From the NCBI GenBank assembly GCA_001048675.1, contig CCKK01000015.1, positions 186,001 to 250,000 of the forward strand: DNA of 64,000 bases. The letters run 5' to 3'. The DNA comes from Vibrio diabolicus. GTDB taxonomy: Bacteria; Pseudomonadota; Gammaproteobacteria; Enterobacterales; Vibrionaceae. Both the position numbers and the translations under genes were made by a program. The notes under the pieces were generated by a model, which was given only the letters and a program-made list of their open reading frames with translations, was not told where the DNA came from and searched no databases. Below, piece after piece: positions 47,828 to 58,589 of the stretch (position 1 is its first letter; every line of letters starts with the position of its first letter).

Positions 47828-49024
47828 ATGTCTAAGCTAGTTTTAGTTTTAAACTGCGGTAGTTCTTCTCTTAAATTTGCCGTTGTTGATGCCGAGAACG
47901 GCGACGAGCACTTATCAGGTCTTGCTGAGTGTCTTCACCTTCCTGAAGCTCGCATCAAGTGGAAACTTGATGGCAAGCACGAAGCTCAACTAGGCAATGG
48001 TGCAGCTCACGAAGAAGCACTAGCGTTTATGGTAGAAACTATTCTTGCTTCTAAGCCAGAGCTTAAAGCTAACCTAGGCGCAATCGGTCACCGTATCGTT
48101 CACGGCGGCGAGCAGTTCACTCAATCTGCACTAATCACTGATGAAGTTCTAAAAGGTATTCAAGACGCTGCAACATTTGCACCTCTTCACAACCCTGCTC
48201 ACATCATCGGTATCGAAGCGGCTAAGAAAAACTTCCCAGAGCTGAAAAACGTTGCTGTATTTGACACTGCGTTCCACCAAACTATGCCTGAAGAGTCTTA
48301 CCTATACGCTCTTCCATACAACCTATACAAAGAACACGGTATCCGTCGTTACGGTATGCACGGTACTTCTCACTTGTTCATCACTCGTGAAGTTGCTGGC
48401 TTACTAAACAAACCAGTTGAAGAAGTAAACATCATCAACTGTCACCTAGGTAACGGCGCGTCTGTATGTGCAATCAAGAACGGTCAATCTGTAGACACTT
48501 CTATGGGTCTTACTCCACTTGAAGGTCTAGTAATGGGTACTCGCTGTGGCGACATCGACCCTGCGATCATCTTCCACCTACACGACGCTCTAGGTTACTC
48601 TGTTGATCAAATCAACACGATGCTAACTAAAGAGTCTGGTCTTCAAGGTCTAACTGAAGTGACTTCTGATTGTCGTTTCGTTGAAGACAACTACGGTGAG
48701 AAAGAAGAAGCAACACGCGCAATGGACGTGTTCTGCCACCGTCTAGCTAAGTACGTAGCTGGCTACACTGCTTCAATGGACGGCCGTCTAGACGCAATCA
48801 CTTTCACTGGCGGTATCGGCGAGAACTCTGGCCCTATCCGTGAAATGGTTCTAAACCGTCTTGGCATCTTCGGTATCGAAGTAGATAGCGAAGCTAACCT
48901 TAAAGCTCGCTTCGGCGGCGAAGGCGTTATCACGACTGAAAACAGCCGTATCCCTGCAATGGTTATCTCTACTAACGAAGAGCTAGTCATCGCTGAAGAC
49001 ACTGCACGCCTGACAGGTCTTTAA
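47828..49024 (+). CDS. ackA: Acetate kinase
   Basis: 398 residues. It interconverts acetyl phosphate plus ADP and acetate plus ATP. ASKHA-fold motifs: [13 protein letters not shown] (phosphate-1), [38 protein letters not shown] and [14 protein letters not shown] (adenosine). Codon use is that of a highly expressed gene. First gene of ackA-pta. Confidence 0.98.
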   Translation: MSKLVLVLNCGSSSLKFAVVDAENGDEHLSGLAECLHLPEARIKWKLDGKHEAQLGNGAAHEEALAFMVETILASKPELKANLGAIGHRIVHGGEQFTQSALITDEVLKGIQDAATFAPLHNPAHIIGIEAAKKNFPELKNVAVFDTAFHQTMPEESYLYALPYNLYKEHGIRRYGMHGTSHLFITREVAGLLNKPVEEVNIINCHLGNGASVCAIKNGQSVDTSMGLTPLEGLVMGTRCGDIDPAIIFHLHDALGYSVDQINTMLTKESGLQGLTEVTSDCRFVEDNYGEKEEATRAMDVFCHRLAKYVAGYTASMDGRLDAITFTGGIGENSGPIREMVLNRLGIFGIEVDSEANLKARFGGEGVITTENSRIPAMVISTNEELVIAEDTARLTGL

Positions 49025-49032
49025 TTGAATTA

Positions 49033-49061
49033 CTGGCTAGCCACTCGGCTAGCCAGATTTT
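49033..49061 (+). terminator. First ackA-pta intergenic hairpin
   Basis: CTGGCTAGCC pairs with GGCTAGCCAG around ACTC and is followed by ATTTT: a full terminator-like hairpin inside the operon. Confidence 0.75.
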
Positions 49062-49083
49062 CATTCAAACGAATTTCTTAGGG

Positions 49084-49130
49084 GCTCAACTCCTATTCTT
49101 CGAGCTTCATGGAATAAGAGTTGAGCTTTT
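49084..49130 (+). terminator. Second ackA-pta intergenic hairpin
   Basis: A 15-bp stem with one mismatch/wobble (49084-49098 with 49112-49126), 13-base loop, then TTTT, 30 bases before the pta start. Confidence 0.7.
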
Positions 49131-49160
49131 ATCCCCCAAATAGCTAAAGGTACTCTACGA

Positions 49161-51305
49161 ATGTCTCGTACTATTATGCTTATCCCTACTAGCGCAGGCG
49201 TTGGCCTAACAAGCGTTAGCATGGGTGTTCTTCGCGCTATGGAGCGTAAAGGCGTTAAAGTTTCTTTCTACAAGCCAATCTGTCAGCCACGTTCAGGTGG
49301 TGATCAGCCAGATCTGACTTCAACTATCGTTGGCCACAACAGCGATATGAAGATCGGTGAACCAATGGCGATGTCTGTTGCTGAAAGCCTAATCGGTAAC
49401 GACAACATGGACGAGCTGCTAGAAACCGTTGTTGAACGTTACAACCAAATCAACAAAGACGCAGACGTTACGCTAATCGAAGGTCTTGTACCTACTCGTA
49501 AGCACCCATTTGCAAACCAAGTAAACGCGGAAATCGCGGCAACACTTGGTGCAGAAATCGTGCTAGTTGCGACTCCAGGTACTGATAACCCAGCGCAACT
49601 GAAAGAGCGTATCGAAGTAGCATGTTCTAACTTCGGCGGCACTAAGAACAAAAACATCTCTGGCGTTATCATCAACAAGCTAAACGCTCCTGTTGACGAA
49701 GCTGGCCGTACTCGCCCTGACCTATCTGAAATCTTTGACGATGCAGATAGCGCGAAACAAAACGAATTGAAAGTGATGGAAATCTTCAACACTTCTCCAA
49801 TTCGTGTACTAGGTTGCGTGCCATGGAGCATTGATCTGATTGCGACTCGTGCAATCGACATGGCTAAGCACCTGAAAGCAGATATCATCAACGAAGGTGA
49901 CATCAACACTCGTCGCATCAAGAGCATCACTTTCTGTGCACGTTCTCTGCCAAACATGATTGAGCATTTCAAACCTGGCTCTCTACTAGTTACTTCTGCA
50001 GACCGTCCTGATGTTATCGTTGCTGCTTCTCTTGCTGCAATGAACGGTGTGGATATTGGTGCTGTACTGCTAACTGGCGGTTACGACATCCCTCGCGAAA
50101 TCGAAGGTCTATGTAAACCAGCGTTCGACACTGGTCTACCTATCTTCAAAGCACAAGGTAACACTTGGCAGACATCTCTAAACCTACAGAGCTTCAGCAT
50201 CGAAGTACCTGCAGACGATAAAGAGCGTATCGAGTTCATCAACGAGCACGTTGCTGGTCACATCGACGGTAACTGGATCGAGTCAATGACTGAAGGTACT
50301 CAGAAGTCTCGTCGTCTAAGCCCACCAGCGTTCCGTTACCAGCTAACTGAACTTGCTCGTAAAGCAGGCAAGCGTATCGTTCTTCCAGAAGGTGACGAAC
50401 CTCGTACTGTTAAAGCGGCAGCAATCTGTGCTGAACGCGGTATTGCAGACTGTGTGCTTCTAGGTAACCCAGATGAAATCCGTCGCGTAGCAGCTCAACA
50501 AGGCGTTGAGCTAGGTACTGGCGTAACCATCATCGATGCCGATGCTGTTCGTGAAAACTACGTTGCTCGTCTAGTTGAGCTGCGCGGTGCGAAAGGCATG
50601 ACTGAAGTTGTGGCTCGTGAGAAGCTACAAGATTCAGTATTCCTAGGCACAATGATGCTTGAGAACGACGAAGTTGACGGCCTAGTTTCTGGTGCTGTTC
50701 ATACTACGGCGAACACTATCGTTCCTCCGTTCCAAATCATCAAGACTGCACCAAATGCGTCTATCGTATCTTCAGTATTCTTCATGCTTCTGCCTGATCA
50801 AGTACTGGTTTACGGTGACTGTGCGATCAACCCAGATCCAACCGCTGAACAGCTTGCTGAAATCGCTATCCAATCTGCTGACTCTGCAGCAGCATTCGGT
50901 ATCGACCCTCGCGTTGCTATGATCTCTTACTCTACTGGTGAATCTGGTAAGGGTGCAGACGTTGATAAAGTACGTGAGGCAACTCGCATCGCGAAAGAGA
51001 AGCGTCCTGATCTAGTGATCGACGGTCCTCTACAGTACGACGCAGCTATCATGGAAAACGTGGCAGCGTCTAAAGCGCCTAACTCTCCAGTAGCAGGTAA
51101 AGCGACAGTATTCGTATTCCCAGACCTAAACACGGGTAACACGACTTACAAAGCGGTACAACGTTCAGCTGACCTAGTTTCTATCGGTCCAATGCTGCAA
51201 GGTATGCGCAAGCCTGTAAACGACTTGTCTCGTGGCGCGCTAGTAGACGATATCGTGTACACAATCGCTTTAACAGCAATCCAAGCAGACCAAGAAGCTA
51301 AATAA
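49161..51305 (+). CDS. pta: Phosphate acetyltransferase
   Basis: 714 residues, the long form: an N-terminal P-loop-like domain ([21 protein letters not shown]), a central DRTGG domain ([24 protein letters not shown]) and the C-terminal catalytic PTA_PTB domain ([42 protein letters not shown]). It converts acetyl-CoA and phosphate to acetyl phosphate, partner of AckA in acetate overflow and in acetyl phosphate signalling. Confidence 0.98.
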   Translation: MSRTIMLIPTSAGVGLTSVSMGVLRAMERKGVKVSFYKPICQPRSGGDQPDLTSTIVGHNSDMKIGEPMAMSVAESLIGNDNMDELLETVVERYNQINKDADVTLIEGLVPTRKHPFANQVNAEIAATLGAEIVLVATPGTDNPAQLKERIEVACSNFGGTKNKNISGVIINKLNAPVDEAGRTRPDLSEIFDDADSAKQNELKVMEIFNTSPIRVLGCVPWSIDLIATRAIDMAKHLKADIINEGDINTRRIKSITFCARSLPNMIEHFKPGSLLVTSADRPDVIVAASLAAMNGVDIGAVLLTGGYDIPREIEGLCKPAFDTGLPIFKAQGNTWQTSLNLQSFSIEVPADDKERIEFINEHVAGHIDGNWIESMTEGTQKSRRLSPPAFRYQLTELARKAGKRIVLPEGDEPRTVKAAAICAERGIADCVLLGNPDEIRRVAAQQGVELGTGVTIIDADAVRENYVARLVELRGAKGMTEVVAREKLQDSVFLGTMMLENDEVDGLVSGAVHTTANTIVPPFQIIKTAPNASIVSSVFFMLLPDQVLVYGDCAINPDPTAEQLAEIAIQSADSAAAFGIDPRVAMISYSTGESGKGADVDKVREATRIAKEKRPDLVIDGPLQYDAAIMENVAASKAPNSPVAGKATVFVFPDLNTGNTTYKAVQRSADLVSIGPMLQGMRKPVNDLSRGALVDDIVYTIALTAIQADQEAK

Positions 51306-51336
51306 TCGCTTCTGACATCTAGTTGGACAACTATCC

Positions 51337-51365
51337 AAAGCCCTCGATTCATCGAGGGCTTTTTC
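51337..51365 (+). terminator. Terminator of ackA-pta
   Basis: AAAGCCCTCGA / TCGAGGGCTTT with TTCA loop and T tract, 32 bases after the pta stop. Confidence 0.93.
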
Positions 51366-51416
51366 TCTTGTTGGCCACACAGCTAAGAGGCTATGAGCAA
51401 TAGCACTAATACGCTC

Positions 51417-52694
51417 TTACGAATACAGCGCCATAAATACCCCAGCCCCAACCACAACACAACCTGTCATCACGGGTGCGATTCGGCGCCAAAGCTTCTT
51501 ATCCCCTATCGCGATAACCATCCCCATTTTCACAATGGTATTAACCGAAGCGGCAATCAAAATGCCTAACGCAGCAGTGGTCACGCTTAATGTTTGCGTA
51601 CTTTGACGTCCGAGGGTTAACGAGATCGCATCAACGTCAGTAATCCCTGATAAAGCAGAAAGGATCAACACCCCCGCATTGCCAAACCAGTCAGACAAAG
51701 CGTGAGCAAGCAGCATAATCAACGCCAACACGAGGCCAAAGAACAGTGCCGACTGCAAAGCAAGAGGGTTCGTTTGCTTATTTGATTGCTCAATCTGCTC
51801 AACTTCACTTCTGCGCCAAATCCACCATGCCGGAATGTACAGCGCAACCATCATCGCCATCACAATTGGCCAAAGCAGTTTCACTAATTGTGGATTGATA
51901 ACGGACAGTACGATAAGTAAACGAGGGAACATGGTTCCGCAGCTCAAAAGAATACCACTAGCGAGTAACGGGCTGATGCTCGCTTGATCACGAGAAAGAT
52001 GGGAAAACTGCAACGTTAATGCTGTCGAAGAGCTAAGCCCCGCAAATACAGACGTAAACAAAATACCTCGCTTCGCCCCGCCGATTTTTATCGCAAAATA
52101 ACCGACAAAAGAGATACTAGCGATCAACACAACCATCCACCAAATCTCATACGGGTTAAGTGCATTCCAAGGGCCGTAAGATTGATTTGGTAACAGGGGT
52201 AACATGACTATCGAGATAAGTAATAAACGCAGTGCTGCGTCTAACTCATACTCTTGCAGTTTTTGTAGCGCTTGATGTAGCTCTCTTTTGTTATCAAGCA
52301 CCACCGCGGTAATAACGGCCGCTGCTGCAGCCAAAACAGCCTCACCCGACACGGTAAGGTTACCCAGAACAAACACCACCATGATACTAACCACGCCAGT
52401 GATGCTCACATCTCCGCTCTTTTTCTGCTGTATAACAAAAGCGATGCAAGTGAGGATGACTAAAGCGATAAGCGCAAAACCAATGAGTAAAGGTGTATAG
52501 ATGTTGGCGAGAATGCCAACTAAACCACCGAGTAAACCGACTAAAGAAAAAGTACGAATGCCTGCTACACGACTGCCTTCTACGCTATTGCGCATCACCC
52601 AGCCACGTTGGGTGCCAACAATTGCCCCTAGTAATAGAGCAATAAGCAGATTCCAAATTAGATGCTCGCCACTGACAAACTCATTGATATCCAT
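51417..52694 (-). CDS. MgtC/SapB-type membrane protein with DUF4010
   Basis: 425 residues with about 12 hydrophobic segments. The N-terminal part (LLIALLLGAIVGTQRGW, AGIRTFSLVGLLGGL) matches MgtC/SapB. The C-terminal part (about 180-425, with GLSSSTALTLQFS and SGITDVDAISLTL) matches DUF4010. It is an inner-membrane protein; the family is linked loosely to ion homeostasis, without a proven activity. It stands alone, converging on pta. Confidence 0.85.
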   Translation of the reverse strand: MDINEFVSGEHLIWNLLIALLLGAIVGTQRGWVMRNSVEGSRVAGIRTFSLVGLLGGLVGILANIYTPLLIGFALIALVILTCIAFVIQQKKSGDVSITGVVSIMVVFVLGNLTVSGEAVLAAAAAVITAVVLDNKRELHQALQKLQEYELDAALRLLLISIVMLPLLPNQSYGPWNALNPYEIWWMVVLIASISFVGYFAIKIGGAKRGILFTSVFAGLSSSTALTLQFSHLSRDQASISPLLASGILLSCGTMFPRLLIVLSVINPQLVKLLWPIVMAMMVALYIPAWWIWRRSEVEQIEQSNKQTNPLALQSALFFGLVLALIMLLAHALSDWFGNAGVLILSALSGITDVDAISLTLGRQSTQTLSVTTAALGILIAASVNTIVKMGMVIAIGDKKLWRRIAPVMTGCVVVGAGVFMALYS

Positions 52695-52980
52695 GCATCA
52701 CCCCGTTAAAAAGCGGTTGTTATATCATTAGTTTATTTGAATATGGGTAAGAAGCTGTGACGATGAGAGGATAATCAGAAAATGGCCCCGGTTCCCTGCT
52801 TACCATTGCGTCTTATAATTTCATTATTCTTTTATCTACCACCAAAACGTAATAGAACGAAGCGGCCCTCCCTGTTCAATTTATCAGCATTATTTACATT
52901 TCAACTGAACTTTCTTACTCGAACTACGTAACGAAGATGGACTGCTATTAAGCAAACTCACACATAAGTAAGGAATACAT

Positions 52981-53403
52981 ATGAACAACTCCATCAACAA
53001 CTCACTGCTAAAGCTTGGTTTAGCTGCAATTCTGTTCAGTTTTTCTTCATTCAGCTTTTCTGCCCCAAGCATTAAAGGCGTTGATCAAGATATGTCCGGA
53101 GGAACGGTAACCGCAAAAATGGCTCATGCTGACGACAACGGATGGATGGTCGTCCACCGAACGGACGAATCAATGAAGCCTGGCCCTGTTATCGGCTATG
53201 CCCCACTAAAGATGGGACAGAATGAGAACGTGAATGCAATTTTGATGGAACCGGTTGAGTCTGGCGACATGCTGATGCTAATGGTCCACGGAGAAAAAGG
53301 GGGAATGAAGACTGGCGTATTTGAATATACACTCGGAGCCAAAGAAGATGGCCCTGTAAAAGTCGACGGAAAATTAGTGATGGACGTCGTACGCGCTAAG
53401 TAG
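52981..53403 (+). CDS. Small exported protein, DUF7282-like
   Basis: 140 residues. There is a signal peptide (MNNSINNSLLKLGLAAILFS to FSA) and a compact beta-rich mature domain with DNGWMVVHRTDES, GPVIGYAPLKMGQNENV and VFEYTLGAKEDGPVKVDGKL. The order resembles the DUF7282 fold (a short extracellular beta domain), a match from memory. Function unknown; probably periplasmic. AAGGAATACAT precedes the ATG. Monocistronic with its own terminator. Confidence 0.7.
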   Translation: MNNSINNSLLKLGLAAILFSFSSFSFSAPSIKGVDQDMSGGTVTAKMAHADDNGWMVVHRTDESMKPGPVIGYAPLKMGQNENVNAILMEPVESGDMLMLMVHGEKGGMKTGVFEYTLGAKEDGPVKVDGKLVMDVVRAK

Positions 53404-53455
53404 ACGAGCGCACACTTAAGAGTCACTCTCCTGCTCCTAGTATTTAGTTGGCATC

Positions 53456-53494
53456 AAAGTACTTAACGATATTGCTAACCGTTAAGTACTTTTT
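53456..53494 (+). terminator. Terminator between 52981 gene and yqjG
   Basis: AAAGTACTTAACG pairs perfectly with CGTTAAGTACTTT around 11 bases, followed by Ts; converging genes share it. Confidence 0.88.
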
Positions 53495-53516
53495 CATTTC
53501 TGATGGAGGCAGCAAA

Positions 53517-54464
53517 CTAGCTAATTATTTCTCTTCCATGAGGAGAGTTTAAGTCTAAATCAGGCCCTTTGGGTACAACTTGCGTCGGGTTAATACCAGT
53601 GTGGCTGAAATAGTAGTGACGTTTAATATGGTAGAAATCCGTGGTTTCTTCGACGCCTTCGACTTGATACAACTCTTTTAAGTATCCTTGAATATTTTCG
53701 TAGTCTGCGATGCGCTGCTTGTTACATTTGAAGTGACCCACATACACGACATCGAAACGGATCAGAGTCGTAAACAAACGCCAATCAGCCTCAGTAATAG
53801 TATTCCCCGCTAAATAACGATGCGTCGCTAGGTGCGAATCGATTTTATCTAGCGCAGCAAATAAAGAATCAAATGCTTCTTCATATGCCTCTTGTGTGGT
53901 CGCAAAACCACAGCGATACACTCCATTGTTGACGTTTGGATAAACAAAATCGTTCCACTCGTCAATAACATGCTTTAGCTGTTCTGGATAATAGTCATCG
54001 TGGTTTCCTGTTAACTCATCGAACTCCGAGTTAAACATACGAATAATTTCTGACGACTCATTCGACACAATCGTATTGGTCTTTTTATCCCAAAGCACAG
54101 GCACAGTTACACGGCCTGTGTAATCTGGTTTGGCCTGCGTGTAGATTTGGTGCATACGAGTGTGACCAAATAGTGGCTCAGGAAGCCCCATTTGCCAGCC
54201 TTGGCTTAACATATCAGGGCAAACAACCGTGACATCAATATGTGGTTCTAAGCCTTTCAGCTTGCGGAAGATGAGCGTTCGGTGTGCCCAAGGACAAGCA
54301 AGAGAGACATACAAATGGTATCGACCAGACTCTGGTTTAAACTCCGCATCAGGTTCGTTTTTAACCCAGTTACGGAATCCGGCATCTTCACGCACAAATT
54401 TGCCACCATTTGATTTTGTGTCATACCAGACGTCATGCCAAACACCTTCGACCAACTTACCCAT
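53517..54464 (-). CDS. yqjG: Glutathionyl-hydroquinone reductase (YqjG type)
   Basis: 315 residues of the Xi-class glutathione transferase family. The catalytic Cys is in SLACPWAHRTLIFRKLKG near 55, VPVLWDKKTNTIVSNESSEI binds glutathione, and the C-terminal helical domain has LAGNTITEADWRLFTTLIRFD. It reduces glutathionyl-hydroquinones, a detoxification step in the cytosol. The length is close to E. coli YqjG (328). Confidence 0.92.
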   Translation of the reverse strand: MGKLVEGVWHDVWYDTKSNGGKFVREDAGFRNWVKNEPDAEFKPESGRYHLYVSLACPWAHRTLIFRKLKGLEPHIDVTVVCPDMLSQGWQMGLPEPLFGHTRMHQIYTQAKPDYTGRVTVPVLWDKKTNTIVSNESSEIIRMFNSEFDELTGNHDDYYPEQLKHVIDEWNDFVYPNVNNGVYRCGFATTQEAYEEAFDSLFAALDKIDSHLATHRYLAGNTITEADWRLFTTLIRFDVVYVGHFKCNKQRIADYENIQGYLKELYQVEGVEETTDFYHIKRHYYFSHTGINPTQVVPKGPDLDLNSPHGREIIS

Positions 54465-54576
54465 GATTGCGCTCCTCTCATTCTGTTTATGTCTATATTA
54501 GCGTTTCCTATCAAACAGAAAATCACTGAACTTAGGACATCATGTTCAAGAAATTCGAATGTATAAATCAGATGCA

Positions 54577-54611
54577 TAAAAAAAGCGCGACCCGATGAAG
54601 GTGTCGCGCTT
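54577..54611 (-). terminator. Terminator of the opp operon
   Basis: AAGCGCGAC / GTCGCGCTT with an 11-base loop and a T run on the minus strand, 20 bases past the oppF stop. Confidence 0.88.
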
Positions 54612-54631
54612 AAGCCCGTCACAGGCTGAAT

Positions 54632-55627
54632 TTATACACTAACGTGCAAACAAGATACCGCGTGAACGTCGTTGCCTTGAATCGTTGGCTTCGTCTTCGC
54701 ACACTCTTCGGTTGCTTGTGGGCAACGAGTGCGGAACACACAACCCGATGGTGGACTGATCGGCGAAGGAAGGTCGCCTTCCAGCATTTGGATTTTCTTA
54801 CTGCGCTCAGTGTTCGGGTCCGGAATCGGAACCGCTGACATCAATGCGCGTGTATATGGGTGCTTAGGATCAGCAAACAGCGCCTCCGCCTCACCGAGCT
54901 CGACAGCATTACCCAAGTACATGACCAAAACACGATCTGAGATGTGTTTAACCACTGACAAATCATGCGCAATGAATACCAGAGAAAGGCCTAGTTCTTT
55001 TTGAATCTCTTTAAGCAGGTTAACAACCTGAGCTTGAATAGATACATCAAGCGCCGATACGGGTTCATCACAGATGATCATCTTAGGCTTAAGGATAAGC
55101 GCACGCGCAATACCGATACGCTGGCACTGACCACCCGAGAACTCGTGCGGATAACGGTTAATAACGTTAGGTAATAGGCCAACTTTCGCCATCATCTCTT
55201 TAACGCGGTCTTTCACTTCCTGCTTAGACAGTTCTGGGTAGAACGTTTCAAGAGGCTCAGCAATAATGTCGCCAACCGTCATACGTGGGTTAAGAGATGC
55301 CAAAGGATCTTGGAAAATCATTTGGATTTCTTTACGCGTTTCACGACGTTGGACGTCTTTCATCTTAGTTAGATCTTGACCCAACCAAACTACTTCTCCA
55401 TCCGTCGCTTCAACAAGACCGATGATGGCGCGCGCAAACGTCGATTTACCACAACCTGACTCACCTACTACACCAAGTGTTTCCCCTTCGTATAGTCGAA
55501 CGTTCACCCCATCAACCGCTTTTAGGCTTGAAGGCTTTGACCACGGCCATGCCGATTTTGACGCAATGCTGAAGTGAACTTTCAGCTCTGAAATGTCCAG
55601 AATTAGCTTTTTATCTACTGCGTTCAT
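54632..55627 (-). CDS. oppF: Oligopeptide ABC transporter ATPase OppF
   Basis: 331 residues from ATG 55627, which overlaps the oppD stop as ATGA and gives the family start MNAVDKK. Walker A GESGCGKSTFARAI, signature FSGGQCQRIGIARAL, Walker B KMIICDEPVSALD and the C-terminal CVFRTRCPQATEECAKT cysteine motif of the Opp/Dpp ATPases are present. With OppD it powers import of short peptides. Confidence 0.96.
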   Translation of the reverse strand: MNAVDKKLILDISELKVHFSIASKSAWPWSKPSSLKAVDGVNVRLYEGETLGVVGESGCGKSTFARAIIGLVEATDGEVVWLGQDLTKMKDVQRRETRKEIQMIFQDPLASLNPRMTVGDIIAEPLETFYPELSKQEVKDRVKEMMAKVGLLPNVINRYPHEFSGGQCQRIGIARALILKPKMIICDEPVSALDVSIQAQVVNLLKEIQKELGLSLVFIAHDLSVVKHISDRVLVMYLGNAVELGEAEALFADPKHPYTRALMSAVPIPDPNTERSKKIQMLEGDLPSPISPPSGCVFRTRCPQATEECAKTKPTIQGNDVHAVSCLHVSV

Positions 55628-56598
55628 TTGTTCCAAGCCTCCCATTCAGAAAAACATGCGCGCTGACGACCATCACCAAATGGAGTCAGAATTGGCGCTT
55701 CACGCTTACAACGATCCATCACTCGATGGCAACGCTCTTGATAAGGGCAACCCGGTGGTAAACGAAGCAAGTTTGGTGGATTACCAGGAATGGTTGGCAG
55801 AATTTCACCTTCCGTATCAAGGCGAGGGATCGCTTTCAACAGACCCTCTGCATAAGGGTGGCTTGGATTATAGAAGATTTCGTTTACGTTGCCGTACTCC
55901 ATCGTACGACCTGCATACATCACCAACACTTTGTCACACGAACCTGCAACAACACCAAGGTCGTGCGTGATCATGATGATCGCCGTGTTGAACTCGTCTT
56001 TAAGCTCATTAAGCAGGTCCATGATCTGTGCTTGAACCGTCACATCAAGTGCTGTTGTTGGCTCATCGGCAATAAGCAGTTTAGGGCGACATAACAACGC
56101 CATCGCGATCATTACACGCTGACGCATACCGCCTGAAAACTCATGCGGGTACATCGTGATACGCTTACGCGCTTCAGGGATTTTCACCGCTTCCAGCATG
56201 CGTACTGATTCTTCAAATGCTTCCGCTTTGCCCATGCCTTTATGCAGCATAAGCACTTCCATCAACTGGTCACTTACCTTCATGTAAGGGTTCAGCGATG
56301 TCATTGGGTCTTGGAAGATCATTGCGATCTGTTCAGCGCGAACTTTGTTCAGTTCTTTTTCTGGTAAGTTTAAGATTTCTTTGCCTTCAAACTTTGCGCT
56401 ACCAGAGATAATACCGTTTTTAGCCAAAAGGCCCATGATTGCGAATACGGTTTGAGATTTACCTGATCCCGACTCTCCAACGATGCCTAAGGTTTCGCCT
56501 TGGTTGAGAGAGAAGTTCAAATCGTTTACTGCGGTTACGATACCATCTTGCGTGGTGAATTCGACGCGCAGATCTTTGACATCTAATAAGCTCATCAT
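55624..56598 (-). CDS. oppD: Oligopeptide ABC transporter ATPase OppD
   Basis: 324 residues (either of two adjacent ATGs, 56598 or 56595, may start it). Walker A GESGSGKSQTVFAI, FQDPMTSLNPYM Q-loop, FSGGMRQRVMIAMAL signature, LLIADEPTTALD Walker B and the C-terminal CPYQERCHRVMDRC cysteine motif are present. The gap to oppC is 24 bases and the end overlaps oppF. Confidence 0.96.
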   Translation of the reverse strand: MMSLLDVKDLRVEFTTQDGIVTAVNDLNFSLNQGETLGIVGESGSGKSQTVFAIMGLLAKNGIISGSAKFEGKEILNLPEKELNKVRAEQIAMIFQDPMTSLNPYMKVSDQLMEVLMLHKGMGKAEAFEESVRMLEAVKIPEARKRITMYPHEFSGGMRQRVMIAMALLCRPKLLIADEPTTALDVTVQAQIMDLLNELKDEFNTAIIMITHDLGVVAGSCDKVLVMYAGRTMEYGNVNEIFYNPSHPYAEGLLKAIPRLDTEGEILPTIPGNPPNLLRLPPGCPYQERCHRVMDRCKREAPILTPFGDGRQRACFSEWEAWNK

Positions 56599-56622
56599 TG
56601 CTTCCTTAATCTTATCTTTTAA

Positions 56623-57525
56623 TTATCTGTCTTTTGGATCCAGCGCATCGCGCAGGCCGTCACCAACGTAGTTGAAGCAGAATAGCGTCACAACCATGAA
56701 CACTGCTGGGAATGCCAGCTGCCAGATTGCTACTTCCATTGTCTGTGCACCTTCTTGTAGAAGAGCGCCCCAACTTGTCATTGGTTCCTGAACACCAAGA
56801 CCAAGGAATGATAAGAATGACTCCGTCAGGATCATGCTCGGGATAAGCAGCGTAGAGTAAACCGCTACGATACCCAGTACGTTCGGCACGATATGACGAG
56901 TGATAATTTTCCAGTTGCTAACACCACACACATGTGCAGCTTCGATGAACTCTTTGCTACGTAAGCTGAGTGTCTGACCACGTACGATACGCGCCATATC
57001 TAGCCATGCGATAGCACCAATCGCGACAAAGATCAGCATGATGTTACGACCGAAGAATGTCACAAGTACGATAACTAGGAACATAAACGGTACCGCGTAC
57101 AAAATCTCTAGAATACGCATCATCACACGGTCAACTTTACCGCCGATAAAACCAGATGCTGCGCCATAGAGCGTACCAATCAGTACGGCTACAAATGCAC
57201 CCATGACCCCCACCATCAACGAAATACGACCGCCGATTAGCGTGCGTACGTATAAGTCACGACCTAAGCTGTCGGTACCAAACCAATGGTCAGCATTCGG
57301 TGCAACGTGCATCGCGTACCAGTCAGTATCATCAAAGGTGTGCGGTGCGATCATTGGCAGAATAATCACCGCCAACGTCATTAGAACAAGAAGGAATAAG
57401 CTCACCATTGCCGCTTTGTTGCGCATAAAACGGATACGAGCATCTTGCCAAAGACTGCGACCTTCAATCTCCAAGTTTTCGGAGAACTTCTCAATCGCTT
57501 CTAGGTTTTCTTTTTTCGTTAACAT
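56623..57525 (-). CDS. oppC: Oligopeptide ABC transporter permease OppC
   Basis: 300 residues from ATG 57525 (MLTKKENLEAIEKFSENLE); the frame upstream to 57531 begins with a TTG and is not needed. About six membrane helices with an N-terminal cytosolic OppC_N segment (LWQDARIRFMRNKAAM) and the EAA loop EAAHVCGVSNWKIITRHIVP. It pairs with OppB to form the channel. Confidence 0.96.
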   Translation of the reverse strand: MLTKKENLEAIEKFSENLEIEGRSLWQDARIRFMRNKAAMVSLFLLVLMTLAVIILPMIAPHTFDDTDWYAMHVAPNADHWFGTDSLGRDLYVRTLIGGRISLMVGVMGAFVAVLIGTLYGAASGFIGGKVDRVMMRILEILYAVPFMFLVIVLVTFFGRNIMLIFVAIGAIAWLDMARIVRGQTLSLRSKEFIEAAHVCGVSNWKIITRHIVPNVLGIVAVYSTLLIPSMILTESFLSFLGLGVQEPMTSWGALLQEGAQTMEVAIWQLAFPAVFMVVTLFCFNYVGDGLRDALDPKDR

Positions 57526-57540
57526 AACCAAACGTCCCTG

Positions 57541-58461
57541 TTAGTAGCGAATTTTCGGGTCAATCATTGCAAGTAGAATATCTACAATCGCGTTGAATAA
57601 AATGAATAGGAAACCAATCAGGATGGTTACACCCATTACTAGCGAGTAGTCACGGTTAAACGCAGCGTTAACGAATAGCTTACCAATACCTGGTAGACCA
57701 AAAATGGTTTCGATAACAACAGAACCAGTGATGATACCTACGAAAGCAGGCCCCATGTAAGAAACAACAGGAAGAAGTGCCGGCTTAAGGGCGTGCTTGA
57801 TGATGATGTAACGGTAGCTTAGACCTTTAGCACGAGCCGTACGAATAAAGTTACTGTTCAGTGTCTCGATCATCGAACCACGCGTAATACGAGCGAAGGT
57901 TGCAACATACAGTAGTGACATACCAATGACAGGAAGCACTAAATACTGCCAGCTACCATCTTGCCAACCGCCCGCAGGGAAGATATTCCAGTGAAGCGAG
58001 AATAGATAGATAAGCGCAGGTGCCAATACAAAAGAAGGCATTACCACGCCGAGCATCGCTGTCGACATGATGGTGTAATCAATCCAAGTATTCTGCTTGA
58101 GCGCAGCAATGGTACCGACGGTAACCCCCATAATCAGGGTAAAGATAAAGGCGATGAAGCCCACTTTAGCCGAAACCGGTAAGGCAACCGCGATCAGCTC
58201 GTTAACCGAGTAATCAAGGTATTTAAATGACGGTCCGAAATCCCCTTGGATAACATTGGTCAAATACGTGGTGTATTGTTCAAATACAGGTTTATCTAAG
58301 CCATATTTAGCTTCGATATTTGCCATTACTTCGGGTGGCAATGGACGCTCTGTCGAGAAAGGGTTTCCCGGTGCAAAGCGCATAAGAAAGAAAGATACGG
58401 TGATCAAAACCAACATTGTTGGGATCGCCTCAAATATCCTTTTTGCGATGAATTTAAGCAT
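57541..58461 (-). CDS. oppB: Oligopeptide ABC transporter permease OppB
   Basis: 306 residues with six membrane helices. The start MLKFIAKRIFEAIPTMLVLI and the EAA loop RTARAKGLSYRYIIIKHALK are typical. It lies 15 bases upstream of oppC and 128 bases downstream of oppA. Confidence 0.96.
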   Translation of the reverse strand: MLKFIAKRIFEAIPTMLVLITVSFFLMRFAPGNPFSTERPLPPEVMANIEAKYGLDKPVFEQYTTYLTNVIQGDFGPSFKYLDYSVNELIAVALPVSAKVGFIAFIFTLIMGVTVGTIAALKQNTWIDYTIMSTAMLGVVMPSFVLAPALIYLFSLHWNIFPAGGWQDGSWQYLVLPVIGMSLLYVATFARITRGSMIETLNSNFIRTARAKGLSYRYIIIKHALKPALLPVVSYMGPAFVGIITGSVVIETIFGLPGIGKLFVNAAFNRDYSLVMGVTILIGFLFILFNAIVDILLAMIDPKIRY

Positions 58462-58531
58462 AAACTCACTCTTTCAGTCTGTGACAGTTAAATTAAAGAA
58501 GTCGTCCAATTCTTTTGGACTAAAGATAGGC

Positions 58532-58560
58532 GCTACATGCAATTTCTCACATGTAGAGCC
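58532..58560 (-). terminator. oppA-oppB intergenic hairpin
   Basis: CTACATG / CATGTAG core, extended by GC/GC with one mismatch, 10-base loop, between oppA and oppB. It is likely to stabilise or partly end the oppA message. Confidence 0.5.
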
Positions 58561-58589
58561 TCATTTTTATAGTTCTATCGAGTTACGAA

